DNA from: Anaerolineae bacterium
GTDB lineage: Bacteria; Chloroflexota; Anaerolineae; Anaerolineales; Anaerolineaceae
Length of the DNA stretch: 64,000 nucleotides
Direction: 5' to 3'
Assembly: GCA_013314735.1 (NCBI GenBank)
Contig: JABUFD010000001.1
Span: 1-64,000, forward strand
The notes below the pieces were generated by a model, which was not told the origin of the DNA, ran no database searches, and saw nothing but the letters and a program-made list of their open reading frames with translations. Shown here piece after piece: positions 25,683 through 34,763 of this stretch. A program made the translations under genes and the position numbers. Numbering within the stretch: the stretch's first letter is position 1; each line of letters starts with the position of its first letter.

Positions 25683-28600
25683 TTACAGGACAATCTTAAC
25701 TGTGCGAACCTGCCATGGCCGGAAAGTGAGTTGTACTTCGTTGTTTATCACTGCCAGATGATGCAGGGGCTGCTCAATGATATTGGTTTCGGTGACCGCG
25801 GCCCCCTGTGGCAGTCCACCGATTCCGATCATTCCGCTACTGCCGGTACTTTCATACAGGCGCAGGATGATACCGGTGCCATCCTGGGCGTATTTCAATG
25901 CGGCTGGAATAATATTGGCCGAACCTGAAATACGGGGCTGCCAGGCAGGTTGATGCCGGTTCCCATTGGCGTTCACAGTTCGGGCGAACATCGGCTGGTT
26001 GAAACCCGCTGCATGACGTACGACATCTGCCGCGCGCCAATCACCGGGATGCGGAAGGAAACTATACTTAAATTCCTGGCGGCCCACATCCGAGATGGCA
26101 TCGGGTTCATAACCGCTGCGCAGCAGCGTCAGGCGAAGACGGGTGCCAAGCACATCGCAGCCATATTTGCTGTCGTTAAGAATTGCGAACCCGTACTCAC
26201 TGCCGCCCACGTCTGCCCACCGCAGAGTGGGGACTTCCTGGCCATCAGCAGGACGCTGTACCGCCGCGAAGGGTGTTTCAAACCATGCCTGGCATTCCAT
26301 CAGGTGTGCGGTGAATGCTGCTTTCAGGTTGGGGATACCTTTTTCAGCACTGCCCAATTCATTCCAATCCACCTGGGTGTTGAAGTCAACCCGCGGCAGG
26401 TCGCGATAAAAAATGATCTGTTGGGTGATCGTGGATGATCGGGGATGGTGCTGCACCTCGAATACTATCCGTGCCGGACCGTTTTCAAGCAGGCGTGTTT
26501 TCGCACCGCGCAGCAGGCTGTGGGTGGTATGGACTTCATCCAGGTGCCAGGCTGACATGCCGTGAGGGTATTCATCGTCAAATTGGAGAACATTCAACGC
26601 CAGGTCAGCCCGGGCACTATCCTGGTAATCGGAGGTTCGGCGCATGCCGTAAGCCACAAGCTCCCGGTTGACGCGCTTGTCGATAAAAGAGGTTAAAATA
26701 CCCGAATCGCGGCGTAAATAGACAAGGAAAAATGGCGTTTCCACGCGGTAATACGGCTGCTCAGCCTGGGTATCGGTCAGCCAATTGTCCCAGCGGTGAT
26801 CATTGGGCGCAAAAGCTGGCACCGCGCTGAGCGTGTCGTTTGCTGCAGGGGCTGCTTCAATGGAGTATGATACCGTCCCAAAGGCTGGCACACGGGCGAC
26901 AAACCCCAAACCCTGTGGTGTTTGCTGCACTGTGGCATGGTGTCCGTGAGTTCCAACCGCCTGTACTGGACCTGCCGGGTGAAGGCCCGTGATACTGACC
27001 CAATCCTCGCGTTCCCAACCGAGAGGGTTGGTAACCGCGATGCTGCCTTCCGGCAAACCTTGCTGTAGTTCTCTCAGGGCGGTATGGCTGACACCGCGAG
27101 CAGTTTGCTGCACGAACATGGCGTCCTCTTCGCTCTTTTCATAGGCTTCATGGATGGCGGAGCCATCGAGGATATCATGAAAGGTGTTGAACAATACGGT
27201 ACGCCAGGCCGGCTGGAGTACAGTAGTGCTGTTCAACCCGGCCAATACGGTCAGGGCATCGGCTGTGACAAGCTCATTTTCACCCTGGCGGTTCTGGCGT
27301 TTGATATCGGCATGGGTTGTATAGCAGCCTTCAAAAATGGTGGCAGATTCACCCGTATGCACCGGTAAAGCTGTTCCGGCTTCCAGAATCCGGCGGGTGT
27401 AGGCGGCAAGGGTGCTGCATTGGCTGGCTGGCAGAAGCGGATGCTGCTGGAATCGGCGGAGGGCATCCAGGCTTTGCCGGGCGGGTCCACCGCCGTGATC
27501 CCCCACCCCGTGGAAATGCAGGCTGTCACGCAGTCCGTATTGATTGGCATAAAGAGCAGCTTCCACCAGGTTACGGGCATGGATTTCACCGTTATAGGAT
27601 GGGGTGGAAATTGCCAGAAGGCGGGTGCCATCCTGACCTTCCCACCAGTAAGCGGGATATCGATCTTCCTTGCCGGGATTGGCACGGTGGTGATAGTACC
27701 GTTCTGCCCCGGCAGATTTTGCCAGCTGCGGCAGGTTGCCGGCATGACCAAAGGTGTCCGGTTCGAGCAGGGTGGTGGCTGTCGTTTGTAGGTGGTTTCG
27801 GGTAAATATAGCGCTCTCCAACATATGACGGGCAGTGGCTTCGCCGGAAGACATATTGGTGTCCCCTTCAACCCAGGTGATGGTGGCAGGTTCCCAGCGT
27901 CCCTCTCGGATCAGTTCCACCACTTTATTGAATAATTGCGGGTTCTGGGTACGGATCACTTCATAGGTGGCGGGTTGGCTGTGAGTGAAGGTCATTTCGG
28001 GGTAATCTTCCATCATCGAAACCACGCTATTAAAATCCCGGTGAATGACATTGACCGTATCGTCCCAGGTCCACAACCAGTTCATGTCGATGTGACTGTG
28101 ACCAATGATATGAACGATGTTGGTGCGGGCTTTTGGAGCCAGCGGGGCCAGGGCGGTTTCGATCTGCGCCAGGAGGGCAGGGGTGAACTGGTCGATGTCC
28201 TGTGGAACCAGGGCGAAGGCGGCTTCGACAGCCGCATGTTCCTGGGGGTTGACTGCCAGCGATTGCGCATAGGTAAGCTGCGCCCAGGCCAGGTCAAGGG
28301 TTTCAAAGGCGGCGCGCAGGCCGGGTGTGGTGAAGTGCAAATTAAACCACAGCGTGGTCTGGTTATCGGGGATATGGATTGTCAATTCCAATTGCCCATT
28401 ATCGCCCGTACGGATGCCCTTCAGCACAGTAACCAGTGCCGGTCCGGCAGCAACAGGAATTCCATCATCCGCGAAGATCGGCTTTCCCTCCAGCATCAAC
28501 TCACATGGATAAAGGCTGAAAAGAGTGCATTCCAGGGCGTCGCCCTCCAGCGCAACAGCCCCGGCCGACCCGGGCAAAACGAGGTCGGTGCTCAGTACCA

Positions 28601-28769
28601 GGTCGCAGCCGGGTTCGAGGGTCAACCCGCTGAAGCTGCCATTGCCTTTCAATACCAGTGTGTCTGGCCCGGGGCCTTTTTTCCTGGTCCAGGTAAGTTC
28701 GGGAAATGCATACCGAATCTGGTCTGCCTTACGGCGAATACTGCTCAATATGGATGCGTGGTTTGTCAT
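25683..28769 (-). CDS. alpha-mannosidase, glycoside hydrolase family 38
   Basis: 1028 residues, within the GH38 range. No signal peptide is seen, so it probably acts in the cytoplasm on imported mannosides. An N-terminal beta-rich domain (1-215) is followed by the catalytic domain, which starts with HIIGHSHIDMNWLWTW (zinc ligands His226 and Asp228). The nucleophile is Asp303 in WVEGDTNMSSGEA. EPDTFGHAGNLPQLAKSAG is another family block, and beta-sandwich domains follow from about residue 560. GAGGAT 6 bp before the ATG fixes the start. The two small membrane-protein genes upstream are probably in the same operon. Confidence 0.9.
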   Translation of the reverse strand: MTNHASILSSIRRKADQIRYAFPELTWTRKKGPGPDTLVLKGNGSFSGLTLEPGCDLVLSTDLVLPGSAGAVALEGDALECTLFSLYPCELMLEGKPIFADDGIPVAAGPALVTVLKGIRTGDNGQLELTIHIPDNQTTLWFNLHFTTPGLRAAFETLDLAWAQLTYAQSLAVNPQEHAAVEAAFALVPQDIDQFTPALLAQIETALAPLAPKARTNIVHIIGHSHIDMNWLWTWDDTVNVIHRDFNSVVSMMEDYPEMTFTHSQPATYEVIRTQNPQLFNKVVELIREGRWEPATITWVEGDTNMSSGEATARHMLESAIFTRNHLQTTATTLLEPDTFGHAGNLPQLAKSAGAERYYHHRANPGKEDRYPAYWWEGQDGTRLLAISTPSYNGEIHARNLVEAALYANQYGLRDSLHFHGVGDHGGGPARQSLDALRRFQQHPLLPASQCSTLAAYTRRILEAGTALPVHTGESATIFEGCYTTHADIKRQNRQGENELVTADALTVLAGLNSTTVLQPAWRTVLFNTFHDILDGSAIHEAYEKSEEDAMFVQQTARGVSHTALRELQQGLPEGSIAVTNPLGWEREDWVSITGLHPAGPVQAVGTHGHHATVQQTPQGLGFVARVPAFGTVSYSIEAAPAANDTLSAVPAFAPNDHRWDNWLTDTQAEQPYYRVETPFFLVYLRRDSGILTSFIDKRVNRELVAYGMRRTSDYQDSARADLALNVLQFDDEYPHGMSAWHLDEVHTTHSLLRGAKTRLLENGPARIVFEVQHHPRSSTITQQIIFYRDLPRVDFNTQVDWNELGSAEKGIPNLKAAFTAHLMECQAWFETPFAAVQRPADGQEVPTLRWADVGGSEYGFAILNDSKYGCDVLGTRLRLTLLRSGYEPDAISDVGRQEFKYSFLPHPGDWRAADVVRHAAGFNQPMFARTVNANGNRHQPAWQPRISGSANIIPAALKYAQDGTGIILRLYESTGSSGMIGIGGLPQGAAVTETNIIEQPLHHLAVINNEVQLTFRPWQVRTVKIVL

Positions 28770-28782
28770 GGAGATATCCTCA

Positions 28783-29154
28783 TTATTCATTTAAAAAATC
28801 TGGCGGGGGAGTGATCTGCCGGCGCAGGAAGATGGCGTGAGCCAATCCCAATACTCCGGCACTGAACAGGATCGTATAGAACACAAGTTGAATTTTGTAT
28901 GTGATGTCATTGAGGGCAAGCTGATTGGTGAATATGCTATAGGGAAAGAGAAATTGCAGGTATGCCTCTTTGGCCAGGCCGGCAAGCCAAATCAAAACGG
29001 CTGGCAGCCACAATTTGCGGGTCAATACCGGGTGGTATTTCCGATTTTTCCTGGCGATCAAAATTATCAACAGCGGTGCGACAAATTCAACATTGATCAG
29101 CCAGCTAAACAGGGTATTCCGAATCAGGAGGGGCAGAATTTCATTCAGGTTCAT
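28783..29154 (-). CDS. small membrane protein of unknown function
   Basis: 123 residues with three or four hydrophobic helices (about 5-35, 48-68, 88-112). I do not recognise a family. The ATG overlaps the stop of the preceding gene by 4 bp (ATGA) and is preceded by GAGGAAGGATGGG, so the pair is translationally coupled. It ends 13 bp before the mannosidase start. A role in sensing or transport linked to mannoside use is possible from position only. Confidence 0.6.
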   Translation of the reverse strand: MNLNEILPLLIRNTLFSWLINVEFVAPLLIILIARKNRKYHPVLTRKLWLPAVLIWLAGLAKEAYLQFLFPYSIFTNQLALNDITYKIQLVFYTILFSAGVLGLAHAIFLRRQITPPPDFLNE

Positions 29155-29519
29155 TGATCCCATCCTTCCTCAAAACGGTCGTCGAAGATGGCATAGCCCA
29201 GAATGAACATACCTACCGGGTAGAGCAGGTAACGCAGGTTGCGCATCATGCCGGTAACCTTGTTTGCCTCTAGAAAAATGATTTCGAGATCTTCCTCCAG
29301 ATAGATTTGCATGATTGGCTGCAATACTTCCAACGCGGTGCTGAGCAGTAAAACAAACACCGCTGCAATGCCCAACGCACGGTATTGCCAGCGATATTCC
29401 CGCTTGCGGCTGACCATGGCAAATGTCCCTGCCAGGCAGAGTACCATTCCGAATACGGGCAACAGGTCAAATAGATATTCAGGGATAAGAAATCCCAGAA
29501 AATCTGTGATGGGTTTCAT
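29151..29519 (-). CDS. small membrane protein of unknown function
   Basis: 122 residues: hydrophobic helices at about 15-37, 47-65 and 92-112, with an amphipathic, acidic stretch between (YLEEDLEIIFLEANK). I do not recognise the family. It is first in the probable operon with the second small membrane gene and the GH38 gene. Both small proteins have a similar size and layout and might form a pair. Confidence 0.58.
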   Translation of the reverse strand: MKPITDFLGFLIPEYLFDLLPVFGMVLCLAGTFAMVSRKREYRWQYRALGIAAVFVLLLSTALEVLQPIMQIYLEEDLEIIFLEANKVTGMMRNLRYLLYPVGMFILGYAIFDDRFEEGWDQ

Positions 29520-29566
29520 GAATCACGACCTCCTTTCCAGGGGTGTTGTTCCCGGTTGAAACATAA

Positions 29567-29591
29567 AGCACTTTCCCGCCGGGAAAGTGCT
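29567..29591 (-). terminator. terminator of the transporter/URO-D operon
   Basis: An 11-bp perfect stem (AGCACTTTCCC) with loop GCC lies about 80 bp past the URO-D stop. The minus-strand tail TTTATGTTT is moderately T-rich. Confidence 0.6.
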
Positions 29592-29673
29592 CTGAAGATA
29601 AGTGGTATTGATGGTTTGGTGCTCCAACCCGCCGAAGGCAAGTCCTTGATGGTTGTGCTGGATGCGCATATAC

Positions 29674-30687
29674 TTACGCTTGGGCAGATTCCGCCAATGC
29701 GGCAACATTCTCAGGCGGCACATCCGGCAGGATTGCTTCGTGGCTGGGGCTGATGATCACGTACGGACCCAGCAGGTCACGCACGCGGTTCACCTCCGCT
29801 TTGACCTCTCCCGGGGTCCCGTGCGGCAGAACTCCCTGCGCGTCGATACCGCCGAGGAAGGTGATTTTTCCCTTGAAATCCCGTGCCAGGATTTCCGCAT
29901 CCATGTTGGCCGCTTTGGCTTGCAGCGGATGCAGGCAATCGACACCGGCTTCGATCAGGCGTGGGATCACGCGGTGAATGGAGCCGCAAGAGTGCAGTAA
30001 TACCTGTTTCCCCAGGCGGTGGCCCTGGTCAGTGAATGTTTTAAACCACGGCATCACAAACCGGTCAAACAGTTTCGGGCTCATGATGGTATCGCGTTGG
30101 GTGCCAAAGTCATTGCCGAAGAAATAGCCGTCCACCAGGTGGCCGCATTCCGCAAAAAACCGCTCGTTGGCATCATAGTAGAACTGGCAGACATGGTCAG
30201 TAACCGACTGCACCACTTCCGGGTGGGTGAACATTTTCACCAGGTAATCCTCCATGCCAAACAGATCCATCACATGATGATAAAATGGGACCCAAAAACC
30301 GCTGGCACGGTAGGTGTCGGTAAAGGTGCTGAGCGTCTGTTTGACATCGGTGAAGTTCAGGTATTCCAATTTTGGCCATTCATAATCCTCAACCGCCTTG
30401 GGGTCTTCACAATTGGCAAAAGGACCAGCCTGGCCGTGATGGGTCTTGTCCATCTGTAGATCAAACATGGCACGCCCTTTGGGATGGAAATAACTGCGCA
30501 CATGCACATCGGGGGCGCACCAGCGGAAATCATCCTTCAACTGGACCCGCAATTCTTCTTCCGTGGTCGTGCCAAAATAGTCATGCAAAATCGGCCAGGT
30601 CTTCGGATCGGGATTGCCCAGCCAGAAAGCATTATGGTCAGCGGGTTCCCGTGCAATCAGCATGCGGACTCGTTCTCTGCTGTTCAT
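29674..30687 (-). CDS. uroporphyrinogen-decarboxylase family protein (MtaA-like), transporter-linked
   Basis: 337 residues, URO-D/MtaA-like barrel with LLHSCGSIHRVIPRL (zinc-type His-x-Cys) and a GGIDAQGVLPHGTP block near the C-terminus. HemE arginine motifs are lacking. The start overlaps the stop of the upstream ATP-binding-protein gene by 4 bp, with AGGAGG 10 bp before it. It is therefore the last gene of the Opp-type transporter operon. Proteins of this group often lie in carbohydrate loci with unknown chemistry. It is a distant paralogue of the gene at 6.9 kb. Family confident, reaction unknown. Confidence 0.75.
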   Translation of the reverse strand: MNSRERVRMLIAREPADHNAFWLGNPDPKTWPILHDYFGTTTEEELRVQLKDDFRWCAPDVHVRSYFHPKGRAMFDLQMDKTHHGQAGPFANCEDPKAVEDYEWPKLEYLNFTDVKQTLSTFTDTYRASGFWVPFYHHVMDLFGMEDYLVKMFTHPEVVQSVTDHVCQFYYDANERFFAECGHLVDGYFFGNDFGTQRDTIMSPKLFDRFVMPWFKTFTDQGHRLGKQVLLHSCGSIHRVIPRLIEAGVDCLHPLQAKAANMDAEILARDFKGKITFLGGIDAQGVLPHGTPGEVKAEVNRVRDLLGPYVIISPSHEAILPDVPPENVAALAESAQA

Positions 30688-31682
30688 TTGGGCTGTTCCT
30701 CCTGCTGTTTTTGATACAGGTAACAGGCTGCTTCGTGCTGCGGGCCAACGGTGAACATACCGGGCTGTTTTTGTTTGCAAATATCCATTCCATACGGGCA
30801 GCGGGGGAAGAAGCGGCAGCCACGGGCGTATTTCATCCGCATTTCCTCTTCTGAAGGCAGGTGGATGTCGGTTTCCCACTTGATTTCGGGATCTGGCGCG
30901 GGAATGGAATTGACCAGTTCCTGCACATACGGGTGCTTGGGATTTTCAATAATCTGAGCTGTGTCCCCTTTTTCTGCGGTTACGCCCTGGAACAGGACAT
31001 ACATTTCATCACCAATCTGGTAAGCGGTGGAAAGGTCATGGGTGATGTACAGGAATGAGATATGGTGTTCATCCCGCAGTTTCATCATGATGTCGAGGAT
31101 CATGGCACGCAGTGAGGCATCCACCGCGGAAACCGGTTCGTCTGCCACAATCAGGCGCGGCTTGAGCATATAGGCACGGGCGACCATCACCCGCTGCCGT
31201 TGTCCGCCGGATAATTGATGCGGGTACTTTTCCAGGATTTCCTCACCGCGCAGACCGACCACGTTGAGGGCTTCTTCTATCCGCTCGCGGCTTTCTTTTT
31301 TGTTGGTGCCCAGCTTGAAGTTACGCACCACCATATCGAAGATATGCTGCACACGGTAGAATGGGTTGTAGACCTCGTAAGGATCCTGGAAGACGGCCTG
31401 GACCTCGCGGCGGTACATTAAGCGCTGGTTACGATCCATCTCATGCAGGTTGATGCCTTTGTAGCGGATTTCACCTTCAGAGGGGGGCAGGTAGCCCAGG
31501 ATCAGGTTCACCAGGGTTGTTTTCCCACTACCGCTTTCACCGGCGATGGTGGTAATCCGCGCGGGCTGGTCATACACATCCAGACTGTAACCATCCAGGG
31601 CAACCACCGGTTTGCTGGTGGACAGCAGGCCGCCGCCGAAGATTTTGGTCACATTCTTAATTTCGAGCAATGGTTCAGCCAT
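30684..31682 (-). CDS. oligopeptide/dipeptide-type ABC transporter ATP-binding protein (OppF-like)
   Basis: 332 residues. Walker A GESGSGKTT, signature LSGGQRQRV, Walker B LIVADEPVSAVD, and the C-terminal oligo_HPY extension with cysteines (CRFFPRCPYGMDICKQKQPG), which in OppF-type proteins binds a [4Fe-4S] cluster. The start was set at the ATG with GGAGGATATC upstream; its first codons overlap the end of the OppD-like gene by 8 bp. It powers import with its OppD-like partner. Despite the family name the cargo may be an oligosaccharide, given the mannosidase and oxidoreductases nearby. Confidence 0.88.
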   Translation of the reverse strand: MAEPLLEIKNVTKIFGGGLLSTSKPVVALDGYSLDVYDQPARITTIAGESGSGKTTLVNLILGYLPPSEGEIRYKGINLHEMDRNQRLMYRREVQAVFQDPYEVYNPFYRVQHIFDMVVRNFKLGTNKKESRERIEEALNVVGLRGEEILEKYPHQLSGGQRQRVMVARAYMLKPRLIVADEPVSAVDASLRAMILDIMMKLRDEHHISFLYITHDLSTAYQIGDEMYVLFQGVTAEKGDTAQIIENPKHPYVQELVNSIPAPDPEIKWETDIHLPSEEEMRMKYARGCRFFPRCPYGMDICKQKQPGMFTVGPQHEAACYLYQKQQEEQPK

Positions 31683-32718
31683 GATATCCTCCAAGTAATT
31701 CCATACTGCGCGCGCGTTCGGCCGCGTGCCGGCAGGACACAAAATGATCTATCCCCACCTGGTACATTCGCGGTGGTTCGTTGCAGCAACTATCTTCCAC
31801 ATGCTCACAGCGGAACTGGTAAATGCAGCCCTCCGGGGTGTTGCGAAGATCGTGCGTCAATCCTTCGGTCACTTTCAATGGTTTCTTTTCCTTGATGGAT
31901 GGGATGGCTTCGATCAACAGCTGTGTATACGGATGTGTCGGGTTTTTGAACATCTTCATGACCGGGCCGATTTCCACCAGGCGGCCGGCATACATCACCG
32001 CTACCCGGTCCACCATCTGCGCCTGCAGACCCATGTCGTGGCCAATCATGATCATCGAAACACCCAGGCGTTCTTTCACTTCCAAGATGGTCTGGGCAAC
32101 CACGCGCTGCACCACCACATCCAGGGCGCTGGTTGGTTCGTCGGCAATAATTACGGACGGATTCAGGACAATCGACATGGCGATGCACACGCGCTGCTTC
32201 ATACCGCCACTGAGTTCATGCGGGTACATGTTGTACACACGTTCCGGCAGGCCGACATCGTTGAATAACTTCAAAATCCGCGGTTTGAGATCTTTCTTTT
32301 TGATGTTCTCATGGGCGCGGATGGCGTCAGCCATCTGTTCCTTGATCTTGATCACCGGGTTCAGGGAGTTCATCGCCCCCTGCGGAATTAAAGACAATTC
32401 TGTCCAGCGGTATTTGCGCAGTTCGCTTTCGGGGATGCCGACGATGTTCCTGCCGTTGATCCGGATTTGCCCGCCGACGATGCGGCCCGGAGACTGCACC
32501 ATTTGCAGAATGGCCATGGCTGTGGTTGTCTTACCGCAGCCAGATTCACCCACCAGGCCGAGGATCTCTTTTTCCTTCAGGTAGAAAGAAACGTCATCTG
32601 CGGCCCTGACCGCACCGCGTGGGGTATCGTATTGCACGCGCAGGTTTTCAACTTCGAGCACCTTTTTGGCGTCTGTGGGCGCGTCCAGGATCAGGTTTTC
32701 AGTGTTAATCGTACTCAT
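31675..32718 (-). CDS. oligopeptide/dipeptide-type ABC transporter ATP-binding protein (OppD-like)
   Basis: 347 residues. Walker A GESGCGKTTTAM, signature LSGGMKQRV, Walker B VIIADEPTSALD, His switch IGHDMGLQAQ, and the oligo_HPY C-terminus with cysteines (CIYQFRCEHVEDSCC). It pairs with the OppF-like protein. The ATG lies in a 4-bp overlap with the upstream permease gene. Confidence 0.88.
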   Translation of the reverse strand: MSTINTENLILDAPTDAKKVLEVENLRVQYDTPRGAVRAADDVSFYLKEKEILGLVGESGCGKTTTAMAILQMVQSPGRIVGGQIRINGRNIVGIPESELRKYRWTELSLIPQGAMNSLNPVIKIKEQMADAIRAHENIKKKDLKPRILKLFNDVGLPERVYNMYPHELSGGMKQRVCIAMSIVLNPSVIIADEPTSALDVVVQRVVAQTILEVKERLGVSMIMIGHDMGLQAQMVDRVAVMYAGRLVEIGPVMKMFKNPTHPYTQLLIEAIPSIKEKKPLKVTEGLTHDLRNTPEGCIYQFRCEHVEDSCCNEPPRMYQVGIDHFVSCRHAAERARSMELLGGYHG

Positions 32719-33599
32719 TTGTTCAACCCTCGCAATCTGGGATTGGCAATTTCATCCAATCCGGTGGTGATGAGGAAGAAAGAAGTGAAGATGATCATCA
32801 ACACCAGGATGGGGGGGAACCACCACCACACCATTCCGCGAATCAAGGCGGAACTGGTTTGTGCCTGGTTGATGATTGTTCCCAATGAAGGAACACGGGT
32901 TGGCCCCAATCCCAGAGCTTCCAGGCTGGTTGCCCCAAGAATGGCACCGGAGATGTTGCCGGTGATGCTGGCGGCAATCCAGGGCAGCATGTTCGGCAGC
33001 ATTTCGCGGAACATCAGGCCAAACGGCCTTTCTCCAGAGAGGACCGCCATGCGGATATATCCTCGTTCGCGCAGGGATAGCACCTGGGAACGGACAATCC
33101 GGGTTGGCCCAGGCCAGGCGAACATCGCCAGGATCAGCGCCATTGAGGTGGTATCGCGCATGGTGAAGAATGCCGCAATGACGATCAACACCGCCAGGGT
33201 CGGGATGGTCACCACCGCGTCCGCAAGGGTGCGGATGACGGCATCGACCCAGCCTCCAAAATAACCGGCGAGAGAACCCAGAACCAGGCCCGCAGTCATC
33301 CCCACACTGGCAGCGATCAGCCCCACCTTAAAGGAGGAGGGAATCGCGACAATCAACTGTGCCAGCATGTCGCGCCCGTTGCTTTCGGTGCCCAGTGGAT
33401 GTTCAGGAACACCGCCCTGCCATACCGGCGGTAAGTTCAGCGGTGAAGACCCAACATAAGCCAGTTCAACATTCCAGAAGATGCGTCCCAGCAAGCCAAA
33501 CAGCACAACCAGGATAACGATCGAAATGCCGATCAGGAATTTGGTATTGAGCCATGGATTATCCCATGTATTCCAGCGTCTTACTTTCTTTTGTTCCAT
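32715..33599 (-). CDS. ABC transporter permease (OppC/DppC-like)
   Basis: 294 residues. A cytoplasmic N-terminal tail and first helix (about 20-40) are followed by the conserved periplasmic EHPLGTESNGRDMLAQLI block, five more helices, and the cytoplasmic EAA-type loop around GERPFGLMFREMLPNM. Typical of DppC/OppC. It overlaps the OppD-like gene by 4 bp and follows the OppB-like gene by 17 bp. Confidence 0.88.
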   Translation of the reverse strand: MEQKKVRRWNTWDNPWLNTKFLIGISIVILVVLFGLLGRIFWNVELAYVGSSPLNLPPVWQGGVPEHPLGTESNGRDMLAQLIVAIPSSFKVGLIAASVGMTAGLVLGSLAGYFGGWVDAVIRTLADAVVTIPTLAVLIVIAAFFTMRDTTSMALILAMFAWPGPTRIVRSQVLSLRERGYIRMAVLSGERPFGLMFREMLPNMLPWIAASITGNISGAILGATSLEALGLGPTRVPSLGTIINQAQTSSALIRGMVWWWFPPILVLMIIFTSFFLITTGLDEIANPRLRGLNK

Positions 33600-33616
33600 G
33601 TTATACCTGCCACTTT

Positions 33617-34630
33617 CTACTTGTTGCTCTTGAATGTAATGCGCGGGTCCAGCAAAGGATACAGAAGGTCAATGAAGAATACACTGCCCGAAGTGATCAG
33701 GATCATCAAATTACAGACAGCCTCAATCACCGTATAATCCTGTGTCTGGATGGCCTGGAAGAGGGTGTAGCCGGTTCCAGGATAGGCGAAGATAAATTCC
33801 ACCAGGGTGGAACCGCTGACCAGGCCTCCCAATCCAAGCGCAAAGGCAGTCAGAGAAGGCATGATGGCATTACGGACGCCGTAGCGCAGGAAAACGCGCC
33901 GGGGCGAAAGCCCTTTTGCCTGCGCCAGCAGAAAGTGGTCTTCGCTGTTGGCTGTGATCATCAGGCCGCGCATGCCCAGCGCCCAACCACCGGAAGATGT
34001 GATGATGATCGAGAGCAGGGGCAGGGTGCCATGGCGGATAATGCTTTTGATGAATTCCCAGTTCCAGCCGGGATCAACGCCGCGCCCGTATCCGCCAGAT
34101 GCGGGCAGCCAGTGCAACTTGAAGGCAAGAATAAAAATGAGCAACAAACCAAACATAAAGTAAGGGATTGCTGTAAATGTCAGTGAAAAAGGCAGGATCG
34201 ATTTCAGCCATCGGGGTGTTTTATCCCATCCCATTAATGCACCGATCGTATTGCCGATGATGAAGGAAATGACGGATGCTACGGATAACAAGCCGATGGA
34301 CCAAGGTAAAGCAGGAAGCACAATATCCCAGGCATCAGTTGGAAAACGTGCCAGTGAAAAACCAAAATCGAACTGGACAACGTTTCCGAGGTATTTGACA
34401 TACTGAACAGCCATTGGGTCATTCAACCCAAAGCGTTCCTTCCAGGATTCAATAATTTCCTGGGCGTTCTCCATGTAGCCTTCGCGCATGACGATGCGAA
34501 CCACCATCGCGCTTACCGGGTCTCCCGGTGCCAGCCGTGGAATGATAAAGATCAACGAACTGCCCAGCCAGAATGTGAGCAGGAACATTGAAAATCGTTT
34601 CAGAATGTAATTCCAGGTTAAGCCGCCCAT
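33617..34630 (-). CDS. ABC transporter permease (OppB/DppB-like)
   Basis: 337 residues with six predicted helices. The opening YILKRFSMFLLTFWLGSSL and the RLAPGDPVSAMV block after helix 1 are diagnostic of DppB/OppB. The EAA-type loop (LLAQAKGLSPRRVFLRYGV) is present. It is separated from the binding-protein gene by a gap with a strong hairpin. Confidence 0.88.
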   Translation of the reverse strand: MGGLTWNYILKRFSMFLLTFWLGSSLIFIIPRLAPGDPVSAMVVRIVMREGYMENAQEIIESWKERFGLNDPMAVQYVKYLGNVVQFDFGFSLARFPTDAWDIVLPALPWSIGLLSVASVISFIIGNTIGALMGWDKTPRWLKSILPFSLTFTAIPYFMFGLLLIFILAFKLHWLPASGGYGRGVDPGWNWEFIKSIIRHGTLPLLSIIITSSGGWALGMRGLMITANSEDHFLLAQAKGLSPRRVFLRYGVRNAIMPSLTAFALGLGGLVSGSTLVEFIFAYPGTGYTLFQAIQTQDYTVIEAVCNLMILITSGSVFFIDLLYPLLDPRITFKSNK

Positions 34631-34689
34631 TGATGGAAGCCCTTTCTATAAGTAATGACATCAGCTTCACGCCCTGTTGGGCAGGAATA

Positions 34690-34724
34690 CTGGCGGCTTG
34701 AAGAGAAAACCTTCAAGCCGCCAG
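34690..34724 (-). terminator. intercistronic hairpin between binding-protein and permease genes
   Basis: Perfect 14-bp arms (CTGGCGGCTTGAAG and complement) and a 7-nt loop, with no T run. It probably attenuates read-through or protects the upstream message, so the binding protein is made in excess over the permeases. Confidence 0.65.
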
Positions 34725-34763
34725 ACTGATTTGAAAACGGGGGTTATCTAGCCATGCGGCTGA

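Noticed and set aside
27251-28814. Long frames on both strands overlapping the mannosidase
   Set aside because: The GH38 motifs occupy one continuous minus-strand frame; the others lack domains and start sites.
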